Origin: Turnera subulata
Lineage: Eukaryota > Streptophyta > Magnoliopsida > Malpighiales > Passifloraceae
Assembly (NCBI GenBank): GCA_028386065.3
Contig: JAKUCV010003099.1
Location: 310,087-374,086, forward strand
DNA length: 64,000 bases
Direction of reading: 5' to 3'
Positions 43,555-53,465 of this stretch are shown one piece after another. Positions within the stretch are counted from its first letter, which is position 1; each line of letters opens with the position of its first letter. A program made the position numbers and the translations under genes. Under the pieces are notes generated by a model, which ran no database searches, was not told the origin of the DNA, and was given only the letters and a program-made list of their open reading frames with translations.

Positions 43555-44175
43555 GGATTAATACCTTTTTTGGTACCTGTGTTGCTCTTGATTATCACAA
43601 TTCATACCAGTGTTTCAATTTGATCACATTTCATCCCTCAATTAAGCCCGATTTGCCTAATTTGGTTATTTTGACCGTTTTACCCTTGAAATCAATGTCA
43701 TGTCAGTTTTTTCACCCGGATTCTTTACCTAACCGACCTGAAACCCGGTGGATACCCAAAGACTAACTGAAATCCGACCCGAACTGGACATTTTTTGTAT
43801 TAATTTTCTTTTTCTTTTATTTTATTATTTTCCCCAAAAACTTTAATTCTAAAAATAAATGTTTCTTTTCGTTCTAGTAATCTGCAATCTATTTTTAATT
43901 TTAAAAATAGATATTTGGGTTATCGAGTGGGAAGGTATTTGGGTCGGTTTTCGGACAACTGGGTTAACCGGTTTGGATAGGCCAGTGGGACCTACTTTGA
44001 TGACATGTTGGTGGAAAAAATGACACGTCATTGATTTCAAGGATAAAACGATCAATATAATCAAATTAAACAAATCGGATTTAATTGAGAGATGAAATAT
44101 AATTAAATTAAAATACCAATATGAATTGTGATAATGAAGAAAAACCCATGTACCCAAAAAAAAGGCATTATTCCT
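43555..44175. mobile_element. Mutator-like MITE, 621 bp
   Basis: The flanks TAGAACTCC at 43546-43554 and 44176-44184 are an exact 9-bp TSD. The inverted arms of about 170-200 bp start GGATTAATACC and GGAATAATGCC and share a TTATCACAATTCATA block and a TTTCAATTTGAT/ATCAAATT-type block. No ORF. It sits about 310 bp upstream of the ATG of the FES1/SIL1-like gene. It resembles the 29564-30803 element in its first bases and in TTTTTTGGTACCTGT but is a different family. Confidence 0.9.
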
Positions 44176-44184
44176 TAGAACTCC

Positions 44185-44498
44185 GGATTGTATCCGTAAG
44201 AGCGAGCAATCACCTCTGGTCTCAGTCTCATCATCCGCGTTTGTTAGCACCGTTCGATCTCGGATCAACGGTGCTGATTCAAATAGTTGACGTCTAACTT
44301 TATTTATTTATTTATTTTCGGTAAGGAGTAACTTTAATTTTGGTCACCACTACTGACTTGTAAGTTTTAAATATTAAAATTTTCCGTTGTGCAGATACTT
44401 CAGTTTGGTGCGTTTTCTTCCTCACTCAGACCAGTAGACCACACACAGTTCATTAGTCGTCGTTATTTCCTTTTTTTTTTTCCCCACTCCCTCTTGAA
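44185..44498 (+). promoter_or_regulatory. Promoter and 5' UTR region of the FES1/SIL1-like gene
   Basis: The only non-repeat sequence between the MITE and the ATG (314 bp). It contains a T-rich run just before the ATG. No strong TATA box is obvious; TTTATTTATTTATTTT at 44300-44315 is AT-rich only. Confidence 0.4.
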
Positions 44499-47400
44499 AT
44501 GGGACGGCGGCGCGTGGAGTTGTCCGTTTTGGCGTTGCTGATAGTTATTACGGCGGCCGCGGCAGTGACGATAACCGCCGCGGAAGGCGAGCGGTTAAAC
44601 AAGACCTCGTCTTCAGGGGGGTTGTTTTGGTCGACGGAGAAGGACGAGGCGGATCTCAACCGCAAGGCCGAGCTCAGCCGCGATAACTCCTCCTCCTCCT
44701 CCGAAGGCGTCGTTGGCGGGGACCACGACGACTTCGACGGCGGATTCTCTACTCTGGAGGGCATTTTACAGTGGGCCATCGGTAACTAACTATAAACATC
44801 CACTCACTTCATTTCTCTTTTTTCTTTTTTCCTTTTCCTTTTGTGCTCTTACTTAACCCGAGACATTCACTTAAAAGTAAGTTTTTTTAAAAAAAAAATT
44901 TTTCTTTTGCTGGTCTTGAAATGGATTAGGTCATTCTGATCCTGCGAAGTTGAAAGAAAGCGCTCAGGATGTACAGCGATTATCTTCTAGCGAGCTGCAA
45001 AGGCGCCAAATGGAAATTAAGGTTCAAAACAGAACAACATTTGCCGATTTCTTTTACTTTTTTTTTTCGTTTATTTTGATGATTTTTTGCGTTGTTGTGG
45101 TGACATAGGAATTGATGGAAAAGTTGAGGACGCCATCAGATGCAGAATTGATGAAAATTGCCATAAGTGACTTGAATAACTCGACCCTTTCGCTGCAGGA
45201 TAGGCAGCGTGCCTTACAGGAGCTTCTGGTTCTTGTTGAGCCGATTGATAATGCTAACGGTAATTTGAGCTTCTTTTTGATTGACAAACTATATTGAGGT
45301 TAAAGAGTTTAGACGTCGTTTAGCATTTCCTGAACCAATTGGTGAGCAGGAACCAATAGAGGTACCACTAGTGGCTCGCTTGCTTTTATGTCATATTTGC
45401 ATCATTTCTTTTAGGTTCTGTATCAAAACTGTGTACTTAATGTTTTGTTGGGATGACATGAAGGGCCGTCTCTCGAATCTTCGCAAAAGAATCATGCAGA
45501 CTGGATCCTTTTTGTTGAACCAACATACCAAAAAGTAATTGCTTGAATAAGAAAACTCAAACGATTGCAAGAGTGTTGCTTTTGCTGTGGTTCAGCGTAT
45601 ATGATGTGTGTAAAAGGAAATGAGATCTTAGAGAATTTTAAACGCTAATACTTCTGGTGGTGATAAAATCAAAACTGGACATATGAAAAAATAAGCTTAC
45701 CTAAACTGTACCTACACATTAGTAGTAGTAGGCCTACATGTACTGCATCACAGAGTAACTGGATTTCCATGAATGATTTTTTCTTGTTCCTTAAGCACAA
45801 CATCATGCATCTGTTGTCAATGCTAAACATCAATATTATTATCTCATATATGTTTGTGGGGGTGCCTGAATGAGATATGTAAATACTGCCATTTTTTATA
45901 GCTAAGGATTCCGGCTCTTGTTTAAATCAGATTTGCACAAGCTTGGAGGTCTTGCTGCTTTAATACAGGAGCTCAATCATCCCGAGTCAGAGATAAGGAC
46001 ACTTTCTGCATGGGTTATTGGCAAAGCGAGTCAAAATAATGCAGTTGTTCAGAAACAGGTTTCCTATTCTTCTTTTGTGAACTTTTGCAATGCATTTGCT
46101 CCTATCAACCATTCTTGTTTTAAGGCTCGCTGTTTTCATTCACATCTGTGCTGTTCTGTTAACATCGGCTATAAATCCTATCACTGGTTAGCTTTTGGGC
46201 ACTAGGCTAATGTTGTCAGCTATTAGTCCTAGTGGCTATAAATCCTTTAATTTATGTTGTTTATGTCTCCCAGGTCCTGGAACTTGGAGCACTTCCGAAG
46301 CTAATGAAGATGGTTAGGTCTACTTTTGCGGAAGAAGCAATTAAAGCTTTATATGCTGTTTCAGCCTTGATCCGTAACAATTTAGGTGGTCAGGAAATAT
46401 TTTATGCGGACGCTGGAGATATGATGCTTCAGGTATACTGAAAATCAGTCACACATTTATTGCATTCCATCAGGTGCTGACTGTTTCAGTTGATGATTCT
46501 CTTCTCTTTCTTCTTCAGAATCTACTTAGTGATCCAGGCAGTGATATTAGACTCCGCAGGAAGGCTGTGTTTTTGGTTTCTGATCTTGCTGGAAGCCAAT
46601 TGGAAAATGTAGAAAGAACTGAACCACCTTTTTTCAGCAGTCGCCTCTTACTGAAGTCGTTGGTTGACCTTACAGCCATTAGTGATCTTGATCTCCAGGA
46701 GAAGGTAATTATTTAGCATTAGTATTGTTGATGGATCATTGCTTTAATTTTGGAGTGGTACATGATACGGGATAAAGAGCACCTAAGATGTATGATACTT
46801 TTTTCATTGTACTTCTTTATTCTATATTTTGGCTTGACAAGTAATTCTTTGATATGTGCAATCTGCATCTATGCTCACCAATTAAAGTGCTGGGTGGGAA
46901 TCTGTCCAGCTGGTGGGTGATTGCCATTGGTAATGACTGTAGTGTAGGCTTCAAAGTGTGCCTTCTGCCTAACTGCATACTTTCTTTTTTGCTAAGCCTT
47001 GTAGTGATTTTTCCAGCCTACTGTTTAGTTGGGCTACATTCAATAAACGGCACTGGTTCACATTACTCTTTGCCTGATCATCACAACTTGTAACTCGATT
47101 TCCAATAAAATTGAACATAAAGTGGTTTCTCACGATACAAGAATATTGGGGTATCTTTTTTTGTTGGGAGATTGTGAGTTGGGTTTCCATGGATTGATGG
47201 TTGGTGCTGCTGTCAATAATTCTACGCTTCTTTGAAAACAAGCTACATGGTGTAGAAGGGATATAGTAGTTGGACTGGGATTGCTATGCATATCTGGAAC
47301 TGCATAATGGGTTCAGTTGACCATCATGGTGCTTGTGCTTCCCAAATCACCAGAACTGGATCGAGCTAATTTTCTAACTTCTCCAATTTTTTTATTCTTA

Positions 47401-48259
47401 TCAATTGAAATTCAAAATAAATATTGAAGAAACAAGTATATTCATATGAAGTTGAAAAAGAAAGGTTGTTCAGGATTACAGGATATAGAGTCTTTATTTG
47501 TTTTGTACTCTATTTTCCTGCATTTTAAATCTATTATGTATTGATATTGTGACCCCAGTAGCGAAAGGCAAGGTTTCATGCAGATATAGGGAAGTGTATA
47601 AGCGTAGCATGTTACTAGACGTATTGAGCATTACATCATCCTTCCCTTCCTTTGCTAATTCAATGTAATTAAATTAAAGCTACTATGTATAATCAGGGAA
47701 ACATTATATGCCAAGTAAGATGCCAGGTTATCCTGAGATCGCCAAGGGATGTAATGGTGAATATTGTCATATGTTAGTCCTACAAAGTATATTCCTTGCT
47801 GAAACTATTTTTCAGAAACCACCAAACTTGCTCCAACATGACCTTAAGCAAGCTTCTTGTCAGTCCCATATGGGGTAGGTTTCCTATGTTAGAGATTTCC
47901 CTTTCATCCTCTTTTCCTATGCTGCATAGAGTTCTCTCATCATTTTGAGAATGCGAGAGTAGATCCTTAATCCGTTTCTCTGCTTACTTTCTAACAAAAA
48001 CATGTGCCGTTTGCAATAGGCCCTTGTTGCGATTAAGAATCTGCTCCAGCTCAAGACAACAGAGGCTATAGTTTTCCGGGACTTCTGTGGCTTGGATAGT
48101 GCCTTAGAGAGGATACGGCAACAACTGCAAGATTTAATGGTAGATGAATATCAAAAAGATTTTGCAATGGACATGGAAACCCTCTGCCGAGAAGTGGAGC
48201 TAATTTTCCTTAGGAAACTTGGAGAGGTGGGGAACCACAACTCCCTTGGGTTCTATTGA
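44499..48259 (+). CDS. FES1/SIL1-like Hsp70 nucleotide-exchange factor, 7 exons
   Basis: Coding exons: 44499-44781, 44930-45021, 45109-45259, 45931-46058, 46274-46432, 46519-46704, 48020-48259. All introns are GT...AG, the frame is continuous and the product is 412 aa. Residues about 6-28 (VELSVLALLIVITAAAAVTI) are a signal peptide, so an ER location is likely. LEGILQWAIGHSDPAKL is the Fes1 N-terminal motif, and residues from about 125 on form armadillo-type repeats: SDAELMKIAI, LHKLGGLAALIQELNH, LSAWVIGKASQNN, VLELGALPKLMKMV. Such proteins grip the Hsp70 ATPase domain and speed ADP release; ER forms serve BiP. The stop after GNHNSLGFY is encoded by reading through a possible donor (GAG/GTGGGG) near 48227, so the last 10 residues need cDNA support. 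No ER-retention KDEL is present. Confidence 0.93.
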
Positions 48260-48989
48260 GCACCCTTTTTCTTGTGATGCTAAGAAACTAACTGCAATTT
48301 TATGGCAGGTGATTACTGTTCCAACATGATGGCAAACGCCGCTTTCATTAACATTACTGGACATCAGGTTTATGCTGCTCAGAACTGGCGCCACTTTGGA
48401 TCACGCAATGTACTGATAAGAGATTTTGATTTTGATTTTGATATGGCTAACCTACAGTCAAAGGAGGGGTAGTTTGCTCCTGGGTTCTACGTTCTGACTT
48501 GTACTTGCCAATTCTTTGCAGGGAATGTAGTAAATCTGATTGTTGTTGTTAGATGGGATAAAAGTAGCTTATGAAGAGGGGGGCTTGGATGATGGTAACC
48601 CCTTTTGTTATAGTTTATCAATTTTAAAATAGGTGAAAATTGTACAAAATGAAAAGTAACTGAATACTGTGCTGCTCAATACGTTTTGTTTTGCGTTTGT
48701 GCTTCCATTGTCCGTGTTGCCTTCGCTCCTGTGCGCAACTAAGGTTTTCCCCGTTGAAAATCAACTTAAAGTGAGGAAGTAAATAACATCTCTACTGGGG
48801 TGGTACAATGCACAAAAGGCCACTCAGATCAAGCTCCTGCAATATTCTTTCCTCAACATTATTGTGTTGTATATTGTGTTGGTATAAATGTGTGATTTAT
48901 ATGCGTGGCATATATATGTTTAAAATATATTTGTGCTTGGTAGAGAAGAATAGGCTAATAGATTAAGTTGAATAAAGGAGAGAGATGCA
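48260..48989. other. 3' flank of the FES1/SIL1-like gene; no gene seen
   Basis: Probably holds the 3' UTR (up to about 48660). No ORF or repeat termini could be supported. Confidence 0.45.
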
Positions 48990-49995
48990 TGTGTGTTCTC
49001 CAGAAACAAACTTGATGAATCCGGTATTGTGGTAAGGAACAAAGTAAGGTATTGTGGTAAGGAACAAACTAAGGTTAGTTGATCAAGGTTATAATTAAGA
49101 AGAAGGTATAGATTATGATGAGACTTTTGCACCTGTTGTTAGATTAGAATCAATTTGCATGCTAGTTGCCTTTGCATCATTTAGATCATTTAGATTATAT
49201 CAAATGGATGTTAAAAGTGCATTCTTAAATGGCTTTATTATGGAAGAAGTTTATGTTGAGCAACCACCTGGTTTTGAAAGTTGTGAACATCCTGAACATG
49301 TGTACAAGCTTAAGAAGGCACTATATGGTCTAAAACAAGCACCTAGAACATGGTATGATAGATTAAACACTTATCTTGTGTGACAAGGATTCAGGAGAGA
49401 AAAAGTTGATTCAATATTATTTGTTAAGACAAGCAAAAATGATGTGATCATTGTGCAAATATATGTTGTTGATATTTTATTTGGTTCTACTAATGATTCT
49501 CTTTGTAAAGATTTTGAGAAGCTTATGCATAGTGAATTCGAAATGAGTATGATGGATGAACTCACCTACTTTCTGGGATTTCAAGTAAAACAACTTGAAG
49601 GTGACATTTTCATAAATCAAGCTAAGTACATCCGAGAGCTACTTAAGAGATATGGTATGGATGCAACAAAATCAAGTCCTACACCTATGACTACATCCAC
49701 TAAACTTGAGAAAGATGAGAATGCTAAGGATGCTGATATCAAGATGTATGGAGGCGTGATAGGTAGTCTTCTATATCTTACTGCCACCAGACCTGACATC
49801 ATGTTTAGTGTGTGTTTATGTGCTCGATTTCGATCTTGTCCTAAAGAATCACATCTTAGAGCCATAAAGCTCATCTTTAAGTACTTGAAAGGTAAACCAT
49901 CATTAGGGCTATGGTATCCCAAAGTTGATGCTTTTACTTTGACAAGTTATTCATATGCTGACTTTGCAGGGTGCACTTTAGACAAGAAAACTACA
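48990..49995 (+). pseudogene. Copia RT/RNase H fragment
   Basis: The plus strand enters at [17 protein letters not shown] and continues [54 protein letters not shown]. It then reaches the active-site region YVVDILFG (the second Asp-containing box reads VVD where YVDD is usual), TATRPDIMFSVCLCARF, and the start of RNase H (SYADFAGCTLDKKTT), where it stops abruptly. A TGA at 49381 interrupts it. The piece is SIRE/Maximus-like, a relative of the element at 1-5875. It has no LTR and is joined directly to the PMD pseudogene. Confidence 0.85.
49023..49072 (+). repeat. 25-bp tandem duplication inside the copia fragment
   Basis: GGTATTGTGGTAAGGAACAA plus five bases occurs twice in tandem (49023-49047, 49048-49072) with one mismatch. 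It is in the RT coding region and breaks the frame. Confidence 0.85.
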
Positions 49996-51526
49996 ATGGG
50001 CCCATGCACGGTCATGAGCATGAGGCCTACCCTGACGAAGATCGGATGACCATCAAAGCACCATGGGCCACTCATCGGGAATTCGTGACCTCTCCAGAAC
50101 GGATAAACGGAGGTACTCCATACCCCACACCTACATTGAAGAAAATGGTTAAAAGATAGAGAATGTACCGAAAAGTGACAAGGAGTTGAGATCAAAGGGC
50201 ATACCTCCCAAATCCAGGCTGAACTATGGAAGTGCTCGGTAATGCATCGAGAGAAGCTGCTTATCTCATGATAAGCACGTGTAAGAGCCGCTGAGGTCCA
50301 GTCAATCGATGGACCACTCAAGTCCGTGAGGGAAGCAAGTAAGTCACACCGGTCCCGATCATTGACCGATGCAAAGATAGTCCTATTGAGGCTCACTAAG
50401 ATCAAGCCCCGAGCTCACTGCTCAACCGTGCCGGGATAGGATGGGAAAGCAGCTCGCTTTGTAGCCAAGCAGGGGGAATCCTCGCCCTCACGACCCTCGA
50501 CCCAAGTTGGAGCGATGCCCACCAACTCCTCGAAACGGTCTATGCCGAGATCAAGATCAAGAATAACAGTCGTACCTTGGAATGATAGCCTGGTGATGTG
50601 AAAGTAGTCCGAAGGGGCCATCATCATCTCCCCGCACAGCAAATAGAACGTGTTAGTAGTGTCCCACCATCTCTCCCTGAGAGCCGAGACGGCTTGTAAA
50701 TCAACCTTAATACCCTGGATTGTACGGAAGAAGTCCCAGAGGCCAACCCTCTCTATTATTTCCTTCACAGCGGCATCATGCTGTACATACGCCAAGATTT
50801 CGGCGCGAGCTTCGGCCCCGCTATGGTTGCGTCTCCGAGTGCCTGCAGCCTGTGTAGAAGCACTACAAGATATTAATACCCACGCCACATGGGGCAAAGA
50901 GAAGCCAAACCGACAATACATTCATGTAGACAAACATCATGAGAATAGGTTTGCACAAAAACCTCTTGCATTTCAGCATCAGAACAACATTTTATTTGCG
51001 GATTAAATCACAAGAAAATCACAAAATCCATCCTGGTGATATTCAAAAATGGTCAAAATTGACACAAGCCCATCAACACCCATACATTGCACATCAAGAA
51101 TGTGCAATCAAAACATCAAAACAACAACCATATCACCCCGAATCGTCGATTTTTTCCAAGAACCCTAACCCTCAATTGGGCAAACTATCAATCTACCAAT
51201 TATTGTGATTAATCTGGAAAATAAAGCATAGGCAAAAGCATTGTAGACATCTTAAGGGCATTTCCAAACAATCAAACACAGCAAACATCATGCAAATTCG
51301 CATTCACGGAGAAATTGGGCATTAACTAAAAAATGGATCAAAATCGAAAGAGAAGGAGTTTTGATTGATGGAAACCACTTACTTGCACTTTGGGAAGCTT
51401 AGTAGAGATATGGTTGTCAGGAGATTTGAGCAATAATGCTGGATTGTCCTTCGGATTGGATTGTGGATGATACCTCCTCATTGAATCCTCTCTTGAATTG
51501 TGAGCACTAGAGGATGATGAAGCCAT
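49996..51526 (-). pseudogene. Plant mobile domain (PMD) protein, two exons, truncated
   Basis: Exon 1 is 51526-51383 (MASSSSSAHNSREDSMRRYH ... KLPKVQ, then GTAAGT). Exon 2 starts at 50849 after CTTCTACACAG and reads AAGTRRRNHSGAEARAEIL, IERVGLWDFFRTIQGI, ALRERWWDTTNTFYLLCGEM and DYFHITRLSFQGTTV. This is the layout of the aminotransferase-like plant mobile domain (PF10536), found in host genes such as MAIN/MAIL1 and in several transposon families. A TGA at 50415-50417 interrupts the frame, which then continues to about 49996, where copia sequence begins. The 3' part is lost. It runs antisense to the LTRs at 53466 and 56856. Confidence 0.7.
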
Positions 51527-51639
51527 GGAGTTACTTTGGAATGGAAGGGGAAGAATTTGCGAGTCGATTGAGAGAATTGGAGAAGAAAAAGAGTGAGTTT
51601 TGGGTGAGAGAGAGTGAAATGAAGAAGGAAAAGAGGTTT

Positions 51640-51790
51640 TGGGGGTTTTAAGAGGCGTCTGGAACCCAACGGACATGTCGGGAAGACCGCCACCTTCTGG
51701 CGGTCATCTCGACATGACCGCCATCTTCTGGCGGACATCCAGAGATGATCGCTGGCACCTGTAGCCTGTTCTTGTTCTTCATTTTGCGGG
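51640..51790. repeat. GC-rich palindromic module GACCGCCA...TGGCGGTC, copy 1
   Basis: Repeated inverted words (GACCGCCACCTTCTGGCGGTC, with GACCGCCATCTTCTGGCGG next to it) lie upstream of the PMD exon 1. Similar modules occur at 54060-54140 and 57490-57570 inside the two tandem LTRs, so this stretch is probably derived from the same retrotransposon family. Confidence 0.65.
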
Positions 51791-51972
51791 TCCGCACCCT
51801 AAGTGACTTTTTCTGAGAGAAGAGACTAGTGCATGCATGTTGATTGACCCACAATGATAAAACACTGTAATTCGCATGACGGGGCCCGCTTGGCTCGGGT
51901 TTTGAGTTGGGCCCACCGAGCCCTAGCACTTCTGATCATGAAGGGGCATATCACCTCATTATATAAAAATTT

Positions 51973-52682
51973 GGGGCATGCTACCCCTTTTGACAAGAAT
52001 TGAATTCTTCCGAGGGCTCGGCGAGCCCAATTTGATTTTCGGGGCATGCAACCCCACGTTTTGAGTCAAAATTTTTCGGGGCATGCAACCCCATGTTTTG
52101 AGCTAATTTCTCGGGGCATGCTACCCTAATTATGTGTTTTGTTTCCCCAGGGCATGTTACCCCGTTATGTAATGTGCTTTGTCTTTCGGGGTACGATACC
52201 TCGCTAGGTGATATGCTTTCCGGGGTATGATACCCCGTTATGTGTATATGATTTCCTGGGGCATGCTACCCCGCTATGTGATATATCTATTTCCCGGGGC
52301 ATGCTACCGCTTATGATTTATTCAGGGCATGACACCCCTTGTGATTTATTCGGGGCATGCTACCCCGCGGGATTGGGATCATAATCATGATTCTTGATTT
52401 CCGGGGCATGCTACCCCATGTATTGGCTTCCCGGGGCATGCTACCCCTTGTGATTTATTTAGGGCATGCTACCCCGTGGGATTGGAATCGTAGTCAGGGC
52501 ATATTGTTCCCGGAGCATACTACCCCATGTATTGATTTCCCGGAGCATGCTACCCCATGTGTCTGTGAGACTCACCTGGGGCATGCTACCCCATTCTGAA
52601 TCAATCCGTGGGGCATGCTACCCCGTTCCTGGGGCATGAAACCCCATCGCTGGAGATGACTTTCTTTGGGGCATGCTACCCC
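51973..52682. repeat. Minisatellite built on GGGGCATGCTACCCC (about 20 copies)
   Basis: About 20 copies of a 15-bp motif, GGGGCATGCTACCCC and close variants, spaced roughly 25-60 bp apart by variable AT-richer spacers (TTATGTGATATG, TTGTGATTTATT). The motif can form a hairpin with a GGGG/CCCC stem around a GCATGC core. Chance ORFs arise from it. It lies in the internal region of the retrotransposon that ends in LTR1. Confidence 0.92.
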
Positions 52683-52689
52683 GAGGGGT

Positions 52690-53450
52690 ATGTAATGCCC
52701 TGAAAATTATTGTCGGCTGATGAAAAGGTATGTGATGCCATGGGAGGGATGAGATGATTCCCATAGTCGAATTCGAAAATGAGAGAAAACCCAAGTACCT
52801 AGGGAGGACGGCCAAATTCCTAGAAAGTAGGTAACCCCGAAATCACCCCCATAGGAGGAGACATATCCCTAGTCAACAAAGTGAGAGGATTCATTGTTGA
52901 CAACCTAAACCCGAGTCCCCGTGGAAGGATGACAAATCCTGAACCAAACTTGAGTATCCCATGGGAGGACGATAGTATCCCTAGTTAGTGAGGATGAGAA
53001 GAGTCCTTGTTAGCGCCCCAGTAGTTGAGATGATTCTACGGAACCCAAATCAGACAAACCCGAGTACTCCATGGGAGGACGACAGTATCCCTAGTCAGCC
53101 GAGAAGAGATGATTTTCAGTTAATGACCACTAAACAAACCTGATTACCCCAAGGGAGAACGATAGTATCCCTAGTCAGCTGAGATGAGATAATTTTTAGT
53201 TGATGACCACCAAACAACCCTGAGTACCCTATGGGAGGACGTTAGTATCCCTAGTTAGCTTAGATGAGAGGATTCTTTGGCAACAAAACCACACACCGAG
53301 TCCCGCAAGAAGGACGATAAATCCTTGAAAATTCGGGATGAGATGATTTCCGACCTATGACACATACATGTCAGCATCAACATCAGCACCTACTCCGTCA
53401 AATTTGGGTATTCTTTTATCCTTGTTTTGTCTTCAGTTCCTAAAGACTCA
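52690..53450 (+). repeat. Degenerate tandem repeats near the 3' end of the gypsy-type internal region
   Basis: Units of about 80-110 bp containing GGGAGGACGATAGTATCCCT and GAGATGAGATGATTCT-like words, at least five copies. The same unit type reappears at 56420-56740 before LTR2. The block ends at AACGAGGAGCATC, the polypurine side of LTR1. No ORF. Confidence 0.75.
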
Positions 53451-53465
53451 TCAACGAGGAGCATC

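Noticed and set aside
51973..52682. CRISPR-like array (regular repeats with unique spacers)
   Set aside because: Plant nuclear DNA, irregular spacing, variable repeats, no cas genes; it is a minisatellite.
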